NCBI RefSeq assembly: GCF_036669915.1
Contig: NC_089324.1
Location: forward strand, 2,758,244 to 2,822,243
Direction of reading: 5' to 3'
Source of the DNA: Pocillopora verrucosa
Lineage: Eukaryota > Cnidaria > Anthozoa > Scleractinia > Pocilloporidae
DNA length: 64,000 nucleotides
Shown here: piece by piece, positions 23,201 through 33,923 of the stretch
Layout of the letters: every line of letters starts with the position of its first letter
How positions within the stretch are numbered: the stretch's first letter is position 1
Notes under the pieces: generated by a model
Told to the model about the DNA's origin: nothing
The model's database searches: none
What the model saw: only the letters and a program-made list of their open reading frames with translations
Position numbers and translations under genes: made by a program

Positions 23201-23526
23201 ATTCGTTCGCGGTTGTCCGATTTTGTTAATCACTTGTATGATTAGATACGATTACATACCGAATTCCTGTTGCCAATTCATCAAAACTTTGGTAATTGGT
23301 AATAACCAATGACGCCCGAGAATTTTGTTAACGTTTTGATTAAAATGGGCATCAGTGTGATGTCAAGCGTACTTTAAGTACTTCTCTGCTACCTAGGGAC
23401 AACTACTTGATGCTAACAACGTACACTTTTGTACCCAGGGCTAACCGCGCTTATTGGGAAAATCTGGAACCTGCTAGTGGTCGTCCTTACTCTCCCGCGG
23501 TCTCAAAATTTGACGGACCTGCTTGA
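17289..23526 (+). CDS. BHMT: Betaine-homocysteine S-methyltransferase, first paralogue
   Basis: Eleven coding exons: 17289-17299, 17404-17457, 19432-19456, 19781-19919, 20670-20761, 21037-21231, 21325-21472, 22024-22206, 22449-22579, 22808-22905, 23439-23526 (387 residues, all phases closing). The enzyme moves a methyl group from glycine betaine to homocysteine, giving dimethylglycine and methionine in the cytosol. Conserved blocks are [33 protein letters not shown], and the zinc-site cysteines Cys230 (GVNC) and Cys312/Cys313 (GGCC). Compared with the human enzyme it has an extra acidic N-terminus from exons 1-3 and lacks the C-terminal oligomerisation tail. Exons 1-3 lie outside the conserved fold and are supported only by splice sites and phase. 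An alternative first exon at 17588-17620 ([11 protein letters not shown], donor GTAGGC) is phase-compatible with exon 4. The core is certain; the N-terminus is not. Confidence 0.92.
17645..18210. mobile_element. hAT-like non-autonomous element
   Basis: Starts CAGGGTCCGACATT and ends with the complement of CAGGGTTCGAATTA, with degenerate TGGTCGCC motifs near both ends. It splits the right arm of the BHMT1 fold-back and is bounded by CCCAT on both sides, so a 5-bp target duplication is likely. Open frames across it on both strands have no recognisable domain. Confidence 0.65.
20422..20619. repeat. TTAA-type MITE, type A
   Basis: Intron of BHMT1. Flanked by TTAA at 20418-20421 and 20620-20623; termini CCCTATAACTCCC and GGGAGTTAAAGGG. 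This is the pattern left by TTAA-specific (piggyBac-like) insertion. Confidence 0.75.
20865..20998. repeat. Long-TIR MITE, GATCAATGTCAG family
   Basis: Near-complete palindrome: GATCAATGTCAGTATCTGAG at the left and its complement at the right, with the C-rich block CCCCTCCCCTAACTCAACAT inside. A second copy is at 44181-44316. Confidence 0.75.
21590..21765. repeat. SINE-like fragment
   Basis: In a BHMT1 intron. The piece GTTTGCAATGAATTAGCATC resembles the conserved central part of the SINE at 1157-1505 (TTGCAATGGACTAGCACCCC). The head is unclear. Confidence 0.35.
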
Positions 23527-23689
23527 TGAAGTCACAGTTGAACATAAATTTCACTTGCTAGAAGAAATTTTAGTTTAGCAACTTGTATTCGTATTCGCAT
23601 AGAAAAATCGAACAAAAAGGAAATTTTAAGATATTATTTCTGACCATTCGCTATCTTGTAACTATACTGAAAGTTAACATAGACAAATG

Positions 23690-23990
23690 AAGCCTCTTGC
23701 TTACGGGGTACCAATTGTGCCAGAATTATCAATCGCTTGTTGTAAAACTCAGTCGTTAGAGCTAGCAACAAATCGTGATTGTAAATAAATTTTAGTTTCC
23801 ATTCTTAAATGATCAATCGTTAGTGCTAAACCTCAATCGCTTGTGTTGTTGCACCAAACGCCATTGTAAGACTCCAATTAAAAGCGCTAATTATAAATCG
23901 CTGTTGTTCTGAGGCATATCGATAGCACTAAATATCGATCATAGGTTTTAGTGTCAAACGATATTGTAAAAACTTTATGGCTTGTGTTAT
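23690..23990. repeat. Degenerate AATCG-motif tandem tract
   Basis: Short, diverged units around AATCGCTTGT, AATCGTGATTGT, AATCGTTAGTG and AACGATATTGTAAAA recur about every 25-35 bp on one strand. Too decayed to fix a unit length by eye. Confidence 0.35.
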
Positions 23991-23995
23991 TTTTG

Positions 23996-24204
23996 ACTCT
24001 TTAACTCCTAAGAGTGACTAGGAACTAATTTCTCCTCACCATATCACCCCAGAATTAAACATCAAGGTCACGAGAATTAAGAAAGTGATCATCAACTGAA
24101 GAAGCTCTTGATTGTTAGACAAATTCTCCTTGTCAGTACCTTAGGAAATGTTTAGAGAACACTATGGAGAATATGCATACTGATGTTAGAGTGTAAAGAG
24201 TTAA
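23996..24204. repeat. TTAA-type MITE, type B
   Basis: Reads TTTAACTCCTAAGAGTGACT at the left and GATGTTAGAGTGTAAAGAGT at the right; same orientation as the copy at 9151. Confidence 0.75.
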
Positions 24205-24289
24205 AATACAGCCATCATAACGATGTCAATCGACGTTGCCACCCATCGTTTGTGAAAGAAATCGCTACCGCAAAACATCATCTTCCTTT

Positions 24290-24500
24290 TAACCCTTTAA
24301 CTCCCATGAATGACCAAGACAGAATTTCTCCTTACAATATCAATATAATATCAAGGAGACAAGTTATGAAAATAAAGAAAAATATCAATTAGGGGATTAT
24401 AAGTTGATACAATATCAAATTCTCCAAACTAACATCCCAAGAATTGTATGACAGACAGTAAGGAGAATTAATAATGAAATCTTGGGAGTTAAAAGGTTAA
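24290..24500. repeat. TTAA-type MITE, type A
   Basis: TTAACCCTTTAACTCCCATG at the left, GGGAGTTAAAAGGTTAA at the right, and the internal block ATCAATTAGGGGATTATAAG. Confidence 0.75.
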
Positions 24501-25839
24501 TTTATTCACGCGCAGATGTCTTGAACATTGTTGATCCTGGCTGTATGCAGGACGCGAGTCACATATGAACCATGTAATGGTCTGACTCATAATAGAATTC
24601 CTTAAAGGATAGATATCCCTCTCATCCCACCTTTCTTGAAACTCCAGAAACTAAATGTAGTCCCAAAGCTAGTCTCTTACCCGGACCCTCCACGGCTAGG
24701 CGGTCGTTATTTCAGTCACAGTTACACGGTGGGATCTGGGTACGAGATCATCCCAAAACCTTAAGAGGTACCAAACGCTGTGATTGCACCTTTGTTCCCT
24801 CGCCGAACCAATTCTTTCTAAATTAAAATTTGTTGTGAGGCGACCAGCTAGTTGCAGCCTGGAAGGTAGAATGGTTCCTAGGGCTCTTCTCCCCGGGAAT
24901 GAGAGTTATACATAACATCCGTAGGAGAGGGGAGACTAAACTCTCCCTGACTGTTAACGCATATTTTGAAGTGAACATAATAGGAACCCAAGAATCCTTT
25001 CATAAGCTGGCCCTATTAAGGTTACGAAAGCTAGATCTTTCGACGGAACAGTACTAGCGCATGGGACATGAGGTGGACTGGCGATGAACTCGGATGAAAA
25101 TTGCCCCCTGTTGCCCTGTAAGGAGGTAAAAAGCGAAATACGAGTTGTAATAGACCAGTTTCTGTTATAAGAAAAACCAGAATTAAAGTAATCATTCTAG
25201 CATACAAGTTATCGAAGAAGAAACGCTTTTTCAACTATGCAATGTGATACCGAGCTTTCTCATAGGTGAAAAGGAACGGAGGGGGGGTAGGGCTGCATCA
25301 CAGAGTCACTTAGAGTAAATTCCTTGAAATACACAAAATGTACTGTTAATTGTTCGAGAAGAAGTTCGTTTACTGATACAAAAAAGATAATCACTTAAAT
25401 AAAATGCATAAGTCAAAAGAAAAAAAATAAAACTTTTCATTCGTTTTTCATTCGAAGCGCTAGTTCCCTCCCTTTCCATTTTATAAACAATTTGTCATCT
25501 TTTTTTTTTCTTTCTTAATGTATTGTAAATCGTTTTTTTCTACGATTATAAATTCTTTGTACTCAGATTCTTAAAAAACTGGCCCGCCTAGACTAGCATT
25601 GGCTGACCGAAAGCCAGGAGAAAATTGGCACTCGTCCCAAGCAAATTTGTACTGATGATGTAGAAAGTTTCATCCAATTACACTCGTCACGCAACGGACC
25701 AATGACTAAGCAACACAGAAGATACCGCACTCTCTCGCTCTAGGTGTTGTCCATGAATTCACCTCTCGACTTTTCAAGACGTTCTTAGAAGAAAGAAGGC
25801 TTGATCAGTTCTTTTTAATCAAAGTTTTGGAAGCAAAGT

Positions 25840-28800
25840 ATGTCAAGTACTGGAAAGGTGAGTGTCATATTGTAGCTATGCAAATGTTTTTCTAATGCAA
25901 CCGTTCGCAGTGTCAAATACACTGCAACCAGGCACGGCGCAGCAGTCAGAAATTTTTACAGAATTTCCACTGAAATGTTCTTTCAAGCCTCTTAAGAGTA
26001 TCAGATGATTGTTTAAAAATGTCAAGCGATTCCAAAAATCAATCTAGTTTTCAGTGCATACCGTAAAAACCGCTAGGTCGTCGACCTGACCGAGCGATCG
26101 ATCATAAGACACAAGCTCGAAAAATTTGTCAACTAAAAACCATCCAAATTTTTGGAATCGCTGGGCATTTCTAGCTAAATATCGAGCACTCTTATGAGAT
26201 TTGCTTGAGATTTTCACTGAAAATTCGGTGAATATTTCTGACTGTCGGGCACGGTCTCAAATACACCAAATGCTAATCACTTTTCACACCACTTTCGTTA
26301 GGTATTTGCATTTACAAATCGTCACGCAAAGTTCTTCCGTTGCGTGACACTTGAGAAACCTTTTCTCTTAAACTTTCTTTTCAAGGAACAGTTTTTTTTT
26401 CCTGGGTTACATGCCCATATGATGCTTTTATTTCATCAAATAACCACTAAAATCGAAGTTAGGCAGAAAATTTCAAAATTTTCCATACCATACAGCTGTA
26501 ACTTCTTTTAACTTTATCATTATGAAATTTTACAGTTAATCAAACAGTTCGTTAACATATGATGACTCACCAAGTGAAGCCTAACTTCTAGAGGTTAAAT
26601 TCAAGGGTTGACCTAGTTAAGAAAAAATGCCTTGGATATCTTTGTTGCTGATTTTCATTGTGATTTCTTATTCTGTCTGAGACTGGTATTATAGAGCGCC
26701 TTAACGCCGGTGAGGTTTTAGTAGGAGATGGAGGGATGACATATGCCTTGGAAAAACGTGGATATGTAAAAGCAGGACCTTGGACACCGGAATGCAACGT
26801 GGAACATCCCGACGGAGGTCAGTTTTTTTTTTTAATTTGAGGACTATTAGTGCTTCGATCGCTACTTATTATTAGTGCCTGACCTCCGGAAAACCTCGAT
26901 CTTCTCGATTCGTCTCAAATCCTGCAGCGCTAAAATGATGGGGCGAAATGTGGGCCTGCTCGTAGGCGACGTTGGCTGAAAAAGTTCCTTCGCCGTCCCT
27001 TGTTTTCTTCGTTCATTTCGTTAGTCCTGCATAAAATACTTATTTTCAATCTTCGTTCTCTTCATTTTTCTTAACAATCCCTTTTCTCATCCGCGATAAT
27101 TATATTTTGTAGTTCGCCAGCTTCATCGTGAGTTTCTTCGAGCAGGAGCTGACGTCATTCAAGGTTTCACATTCTCTATGGACGATGACTTGGGAGGAGA
27201 CCATGCCAAATATGGGGTGAGGTGATAAAATTTTTCGCGAAAACGAGGCGGGCTGTTCTTTAAAAAGACTAATATTTTGTTAGGGTGAACGCCATCTGAG
27301 AGCCGGATGTGACGAAAACCGGTACCGAGCGTGATTGGCAGGTGATACTTGTGGAAAGCGAGCATGTGGAGGGAGTTACTGTTTTTGTGAGTGCTTGGGT
27401 TGCATGCTTGTGATGCGATAAACGAGATTTTTCCATTTTGGATATTTCTTTTCCGGGGGCATTTACAAAATGGATGGAAATGAAACCGGATATTGGTTGG
27501 CGAACTCTTTCCTTCCAATTTCCGTTTTTTGCGAAGTAAAAAAACTCCCATCTTATCAATTCTCTTAGAAAATGTATTTCCTGTTACCAAGGGGGGTGAC
27601 GTATATGTTTTTTCAATTGCACAATGAGCCTCTGTAAATATGTAGATATGTTAATGTTGCACAATAGTCGAAATATTAGGATTTATTTTAGAATGAACGG
27701 TCGCAATCATAGCTTAGAAATCTGAACTAGTTTGCTTTCGTGTTTGTTTCTATGAATCTTGTAAGTTTTCTGGGCTGATTTATGGCCATTAAGCTCGTTT
27801 TTAGTTCCCCTGCTTTACCCATAAAAGAGGGCAGATTTCTGGGTTTAGCATGCGACCCTTTATTACTGCACAAAAATCTTTAAGTTTCGTTTATTTTGAG
27901 ACATAAACATATTTACAGAGGCTCATTGTGCACACTTTTGGGCTGCTTGGGGTCTGTTTTAACAGTTGAGATTTTACGCAGCTCTGATAGATCACATTCC
28001 TTTGTTTATTCTTTACTGTTCATTCTAGAGTTATTTTCAAAAATTATAGACCGTCGATATCTTGGGCTTATGATTTACAGCCTTTCCTCGTGTTCTCTTA
28101 GAATCTGGTGAGGAATTACACAATGGTAAGCCAATATAAAATACGGTCCGTTTATTTAGACCATTTTTAAGATCAGTCTTCGTACTCTCTTTCAGACCCA
28201 GAGAATAAACCAAGCAGCGTGCGACCTTGCCAAGGGCGTGGCACAAGAAGGAGGGGTGTACTTTGCAGGTTGTATATGTCAGACTGCTTTCTTGTATCAG
28301 AAAGGTGCTGGAAAAGATGTCGTAATGAAGAAGTTTAGAGATGAAATCGAGATTTTCGTTCAGAATGATGCGGATATTCTCATTGGCGAGGTAAGCTTTC
28401 CAGTCTCCCCTCTCTACCTTTCGTTTCAACGCTAGTTCTAGTTATCATTTGCCCTGCCTGCTGTACTGGCTGTGCATATTTATGTGTTCGTTAATTTAAC
28501 TTTTAACTTGTAATTGCATGATTATTTTATCTTTTAGCTTAATGTAACTCAGTAATACCCGCCTAGATTAGCCCATGCTGTATCTATGTAATTTGTAATA
28601 TTAGAGTCTGTCTCGCATGAAACTAGCAGTCGTAAGATTTCTAACCAAGTCACATTTTTGAGGCTATAAAAGGCTAAAAATAACTAGGATATCTTTTGAA
28701 GTGCCTGGTATCTAATTTCTCCTTACCCATTACCCCTGAATCAAACATAAAGGTCAGGAGAATAAAGGAACTGATCACGTACTAAAGAATCTCTTGATTG

Positions 28801-31800
28801 TTAGACAAATTCTCCTTATCAGTACCTTAGGAAATGTCTAGAGAACAGTATAGAGAATATGCTTACTGATGTTATTGTATATAGGGTTAAAGAAATATCT
28901 TTAAGCTTTGCGTCTGAATTTCATGTTGAGATTCTCTCTCGTACCAGCTTTTGATTACCTTGTCATTTGGCAAATCTCTTAAGAAAGTGCCCTTCCTTTT
29001 CAGTTCTTTGCTAATGTAGAAGAAGCGGAATGGGCAGTAGAGGTGATGAAGTCCACAGGAAAACCAGTAGCCATTACCATGCAAATTGGACCAAAGGGTG
29101 ACATGCAGAATGTACCGTCAGGCGAATGTGCAGTGAGGCTGGCAAGGGCTGGTATGGCGTGATATGATGTGACGTCGCTTGCAATGATACGGTGTGACAT
29201 GACATGATGCGACAGGACTTGACGTGACACAGTGTGACATGACATATACTGACATTGAATATAGGGGATAAGTTTCTGAAGAAACTGTGGTGCCATGTCG
29301 GTTGGGGAGTATAACAAGATGATTTGGCTTTATCAAATGGGTTTATAATGTACATTGGCCACTGTAGAGAGTGTTCTAAAGCTAACGTCTCGAGCGTTAG
29401 CCCCTTGTCAAAGCGAAATATACTGACATTGATTGACACGTTGGACATGGCATGGCATGTCATGACACGACGCAAAGTGGTGATGTTGTGACTCACTGTA
29501 AAAATAAGTGACATGACCTGTCGGAATAGATGACATTTTTACATCGCATGACGCTGAAAAAACATAAGATGACTTGACATTCTGTGGCTTTGGCATGTCA
29601 TAGCGTTCCGCGACGTACCTTGAATTTAATTAGCACAGAGCATTATAACATGAAGAAACATAACGTACTTTACCTTTACAGCAATTTTCAGTTGAGAGTC
29701 GAAAGTAATCCGTGACTGCTTTGGTTTTGCCTCATTTCGTTATATGATTGGTCCAGAAAACTCGCCGCACGTTCTCAACCAATCAGATTCGACACTAAAA
29801 CCAACGCGATTTGGTCACTTTCCTTGCCATGATTGGCTCTTAATAGAACCCCACAATGGACACAGAATAAATGCTTGACATTTTATGACGTGATCCAATT
29901 TTGCTCAAAAGACGTGGTATTATCAGTTGAGATACATCAAATACTTTTGCACACAAGCGATTGGTCTAAGTGCATCACAAGACCGAATATTCCCCGGCTA
30001 AAACTGGGGGATATCCGATATATCACCCAAGTGATATTCCGTATTTTTCAAGCCTCACGTCCACTAAGATACTGAAGTCTTCCTCTAAAGTTTAATTCAA
30101 GATAAGAGAGCGTTTTATGGTTGTTACAGAAGATCGTAAATATTTCTTTGTTCATCAAAGACATACCCGAACACACTCAAAAGAGAACATACCATGCAGC
30201 AAACATTAGGCTGGTTGTATGCATAGTTTCACGCGCAATGCAAAAAATTAAAAGGACGATTAACACAAAAGCTTCTATTTTGCGCGAAAATATGCTCGTA
30301 TACTTGTCCCAGGACATAATTTGTTCCTCGAAGCTCACAGTTTTCCTTTGAAAACTGTTCGCATCTTGGAACAAATAATGTCCGCGGACAAATATCCGGG
30401 CATATTTCCGCGCCAAATAGAGGCTATTGTTAGCCATTTCAAGTTTACCTCCACAACATTTCAAACAGTGAAATTTGAACTCGAAATAGTGTAGTGAAAC
30501 AAGTTTTTATCTTTCAGGTGCTGACCTGGTAGGTGTTAACTGTTGCTTTGATCCTGAGAAAAGTTTACAGACCATTAGTCTGATGAAAGAGGCGTTAGAT
30601 AAGGAAGGACTTAAAACCTACCTTATGGTTCAACCGTTGGGTTATCATACTCCAGATACTGAAATAGGATTTGTTGATTTACCAGAGACTCCGTTTGGTA
30701 AGTGTGATTTTTAACTCCTTAGTGAGCTACCCACACATTTGCTATGCTTCTATTTTGTTAAAATCAAATCTATATTAGTAGAGTGTAAGATATTTCAACT
30801 GTCACAGAGACTCATTATCATGCCGAGGCCAATATACGCTCGCTCTAGTTCCCGACCGAGAGGAACCCCAGCTAATCGTGTTTGTCCTTAGAGCGCATTT
30901 CAATTTGAGTGTTGTAAAACAAAAACCAAATTACTCTCAACAGCCAATCAGAGGAAAGGGAAATATCAATACGTTCCCTTAAGAACGGAAGAACGGATGG
31001 TAAAAACAAACAAACTACTTGAAGCGAGACTGACTTAAAATTTGATTCTGATTGTTTGAGAAAGTGATACAGGTTTTCTAGACCAATCAGAGTAAAGCAA
31101 TCCTAGATTACCATCGGTGCTCAATAGAAAACTACTCTTAAGATTCACTGCCCAAGCAGAGTGGGTCAGTTTACCTTCCCTCAATTTATAATTTGTTTTT
31201 TGTTTTTATTGATGTAAAATCTATACTCATCTACCATCAGAGTTCCAACTTTTTACCCTTTTTTCTCCTCTTTAAGCCTTAGAGCCTCGCACATTAACTC
31301 GCTGGGATGTGCACAAGTACGCTCGGCGGGCCTACGACATGGGAGTGAGGTACATCGGTGGTTGTTGTGGTTTTCAACCATACCACATCCGGGCTATAGC
31401 AGAAGAGGTATGTTCCCATCTAACTCTCGAGACATTTTTCGAAGTGCAATCAGTGTAGAACAACAAAGAATAGACGATGTGAATCGTTACGACATGGTCT
31501 GTCTCATTTTTGAAAATGAACAAAACGTTAATACGATCTTCAAGAAAACCAGAGCGAGAAAAAAGACTCCTCAAAGAAGTGATAATCTTGGTCCTAGAGG
31601 CGAGAGCCCTGGACACGAACTTGTATCGGAAGTATTCGAACGCCTTCGGAATTCTTCGTCGGGAACGTCTTTGGAAATCTCTTTCGATATGATCGGGTTC
31701 GCTGCGAAATATCTAGGCTCACTCGTGATGAATGCCTCGCGTCAAAAGTTGGCAGGTTTTGTGTATAAATCAGAGTGGACATTTTAAGACTCGAGGCTTT

Positions 31801-32724
31801 GTTTAAAGGTGACTTCGACAGAGATGGCAGCTTTCTCTTCATTCATATGAGGTATACACAGGGTGAGTGGGTGCTCCGGTAATGAAATGGTCTTCGATAT
31901 AAATTTGGGAAAATAATCAAACCTTGACTAACCCATTATACGGAAAAAAATAGGTTTCCAAGTAAGCAACGAGACCAGTTTCTCTAAAATGGGACGAGTT
32001 TATTTATCAACTTTATAGATAGAGAAATGAATTCCATTTCCTGTTTAGCTTGCTCCTGAACGAGGTAGATTACCCGCCGCCAGCGAAAAACACAGTCCTT
32101 GGGGAGAGGCACTCAAACATCATTCGGTAGACTCGATTCGAGCAAGGTGGGTCCGTAACGAATTGTGAATAGAATTCCTTCTCAATTCCCTAAGCGCTCG
32201 CGAGGTGACTTAAGTTCTATGGCTATCACTTTAGTGCTAAGTTAGTTATACTAAGATTTAGTTCTTGCAACGGAGTAGTATCGAAAAATATCCCAAAATG
32301 CATCGTCGTTATCCTTACTTCGCTTTGTGACTTGTCTGGAGAGTAGTGCCACCTGACCCTCTCAACCAATCAGAATCAAAACTTGAGCAACTTTGATTGG
32401 GAGATGGCGTTAGCTGTATTTCGCTTTGTGATTGGTCCGGTAAACTCGCGCCACTTTCTAAACCAATCCGACGTCCTACGAAAACCAACCGCAATCTGCC
32501 CGCCCTCGTTTTCCCGCGCTCTAGGCAGTTCACTTGTGTCAACGTTATGTTTCCATTGGCTCTTCGTGACATTCTTCTTTTTTTTCTAATTCTCCTTGAC
32601 GATAATTGTGTTTCTTGTATTTTGTAGGGCTAATCGAGCGTACTGGGAAAACCTCAAGCCAGCCTCTGGTCGACCGTTTTGTCCTTCATTTAGTGGACCG
32701 AGAGGATCTGGCCAACCTCAATAA
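25840..32724 (+). CDS. BHMT: Betaine-homocysteine S-methyltransferase, second paralogue
   Basis: Nine coding exons: 25840-25857, 26682-26817, 27113-27216, 28196-28390, 29004-29151, 30518-30697, 31277-31407, 32049-32146, 32628-32724 (368 residues). Intron positions and phases from the second exon on match BHMT1 exactly, so this is a tandem duplicate. The N-terminus is short (MSSTGK before [10 protein letters not shown]). Zinc ligands are kept: Cys209 in GVNC and Cys290/Cys291 in GGCC. One codon is missing relative to BHMT1 in the GVNC exon, and GFEP of BHMT1 is GFQP here. Like BHMT1 it lacks the long C-terminal tail of the mammalian enzyme. The two genes share an almost unbroken 30-nt stretch, GGCGTGGCACAAGAAGGAGG and its surroundings (21069-21100 and 28229-28259), against a clearly diverged background. 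Introns hold a Mutator-like element, inverted repeats and a TGACATGACA minisatellite. Confidence 0.95.
25923..26256. mobile_element. Long-TIR element, Mutator-like by target duplication
   Basis: In BHMT2 intron 1. Direct repeats TCAAATACAC (25913-25922 and 26257-26266) flank a 334-bp element whose arms of about 110 bp are inverted copies (AGCAGTCAGAAAT at the left, ATTTCTGACTGTC at the right). A 10-bp duplication with long TIRs resembles Mutator-type MITEs. Confidence 0.65.
27617..27933. repeat. TIR element, about 317 bp
   Basis: In a BHMT2 intron. TGCACAATGAGCCTCTGTAA at the left and its complement TTACAGAGGCTCATTGTGCA at the right form 26-bp terminal inverted repeats. No coding capacity. 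Confidence 0.65.
28690..28890. repeat. TTAA-type MITE, type B
   Basis: In a BHMT2 intron. Contains AATCTCTTGATTGTTAGACA and AGAGAACAGTATAGAGAATA, hallmark blocks of the type. Confidence 0.7.
29155..29610. repeat. Degenerate TGACATGACA minisatellite split by an insertion
   Basis: In BHMT2 intron 5, immediately after an exon. Many irregular TGACATGACA/TGACGTGACA units run from 29155 and resume after 29418. The interruption is a dimeric-family repeat at 29259-29417. Confidence 0.6.
29259..29417. mobile_element. Dimeric-family ('GTCAGC') repeat with 15-bp target duplication
   Basis: A 159-bp insert bounded by the direct repeat ATATACTGACATTGA (29244-29258 and 29418-29432). It contains GAAACTGTGGTGCCATGTCG, the ATTGGCCACTGTAGAGAG block and GAGCGTTAGCCCCTTGTCAA. 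Confidence 0.7.
29715..29860. repeat. CCAAT-rich dispersed repeat, copy 1
   Basis: Shares GATTGGTCC, AAACTCG, CTCAACCAATCAGA and AAAACCAAC in the same order with 32318-32575. Confidence 0.5.
30276..30420. repeat. Palindromic element
   Basis: In a BHMT2 intron. The left half (TATTTTGCGCGAAAATATGC and onward through GGACATAATTTGTTCC) is the imperfect reverse complement of the right half, with almost no loop; it could extrude or fold as a 70-bp hairpin. Confidence 0.65.
32318..32575. repeat. CCAAT-rich dispersed repeat, copy 2
   Basis: In the last BHMT2 intron. Contains CTCAACCAATCAGAA, GTGATTGGTCCGGTAAACTC and AAAACCAACCGCAATC, matching the copy at 29715. Confidence 0.5.
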
Positions 32725-32792
32725 GTAAAGAATTGGTTTCGTGAACGCTGAGTCGTTTCACTGTTTTTTCTTTTTCGTCTGTCCTAGACCTT

Positions 32793-32916
32793 AATTCCAC
32801 AGGCGATAAGACCTTTCCTTGAAGAGTAGAAAGTTAATTTCTTTCAGAAAGCTGATAATTCATGAAACAAATGAAGTTTCTTCTTTCCAACGAAAGGTCT
32901 TATCGCCTGTGGAATT
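32793..32916. repeat. Perfect 25-bp inverted repeat with 74-bp loop
   Basis: AATTCCACAGGCGATAAGAC at 32793 and its exact complement ending at 32916. It sits just after the BHMT2 stop codon. Confidence 0.75.
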
Positions 32917-33639
32917 GCCTGCGAAAAAAAATTTTTGATCGGTATCAAAATGGCAAAACGCGCGTTCGGTCGCGCTGTTTTTGTTCAAGGCTTCCTTAAC
33001 TGTTTCATATCTTACATCCCACCCATTTGAAACACTATTCATCAATGGCAAAAAGCTGGGAGTATATTTCCTGAGTGACCCTAAGCGGCATTCGCTAAGC
33101 CCTTACTTCTCTTCACATATATCCATGACGCCCATTCAAAAACATTCTCTCCTGTTCATTTTCCTGCGTAAGTGAAATACTCCCCTCAAACATCTGAATG
33201 TTGAGCAGTTTTAATCAAACCAAGGGACTTACCCCCTACCCCAGCCTTACCACCAGCTTACTCCTCTGCCTACTCCCCTGAGGGTTTTTATGGACTCCTT
33301 TAGTAAATATTTGCAGTGTTTTGTTTTGCGGGATTTTTTTTCAGTAAGAATTTCATTTTTAAGATCAAGGACAATCTGTAATTTGCTCAAAATTAAAACG
33401 AGCTACATATAAATTTTCGTTTGTCAATGTACAAAAATTTCCCACGAAAAGTCGTACGGTGTTCCTTTTTCTATCAAAATTTTGAGATCATATGCCATCC
33501 TGATGTTAATCGTAGAAATAGTAACAAAAATAAGGTACAGGCACAAAACCCTTGGACTACTATCAGATACACTTAAAATAATATTTTACAATTAATTACT
33601 AGTTATTTACTTATAACAAAATGCTCATCTTTCATAAAA

Positions 33640-33750
33640 TAATAATAATAATATAAAAATGAAAATAATACTAATACTAATAATGATAATAATAATGATA
33701 ATAATAAGGATAATAACAATGATAATAAGAACAACAACAACAACAACAAA
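33640..33750. repeat. Microsatellite tract (AAT, GATAAT and AAC units)
   Basis: Runs of AATAATAAT, GATAATAATAATGATAAT and ACAACAACAACAACA in series. Confidence 0.85.
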
Positions 33751-33923
33751 TGTGACTCGCACATCTCAAAGTAATTTGTCTCTTCAGTGGGAACCCTGTG
33801 GCCCACCACACAACGAGGTTCAAAGATGGCCAGTGATTCATGTCCTTTTAAGCAAAGTGTCGTGTGACAGGACTTCCCTGTTTTCAGTTAAAGTTATAAG
33901 AAAAATGTAAGATTGTTTGAACA

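Larger units (their letters stand above)
23527..25839. other. Intergenic, BHMT1 to BHMT2
   Basis: No gene recognised. Contains a degenerate AATCG-rich tract (about 23690-23990), two adjacent TTAA-type MITEs (23996-24204 and 24290-24500) and otherwise unremarkable AT-rich sequence. Confidence 0.6.
32725..33923. other. Intergenic, between convergent BHMT2 and SAE1
   Basis: Contains a perfect 25-bp inverted repeat (32793-32916) and a simple-sequence tract (about 33640-33750). No gene recognised. Confidence 0.6.

Noticed and set aside
31362-31787. 142-codon plus-strand frame after a BHMT2 exon
   Set aside because: It begins inside the exon in another frame and continues through the intron; no domain and no splice support.
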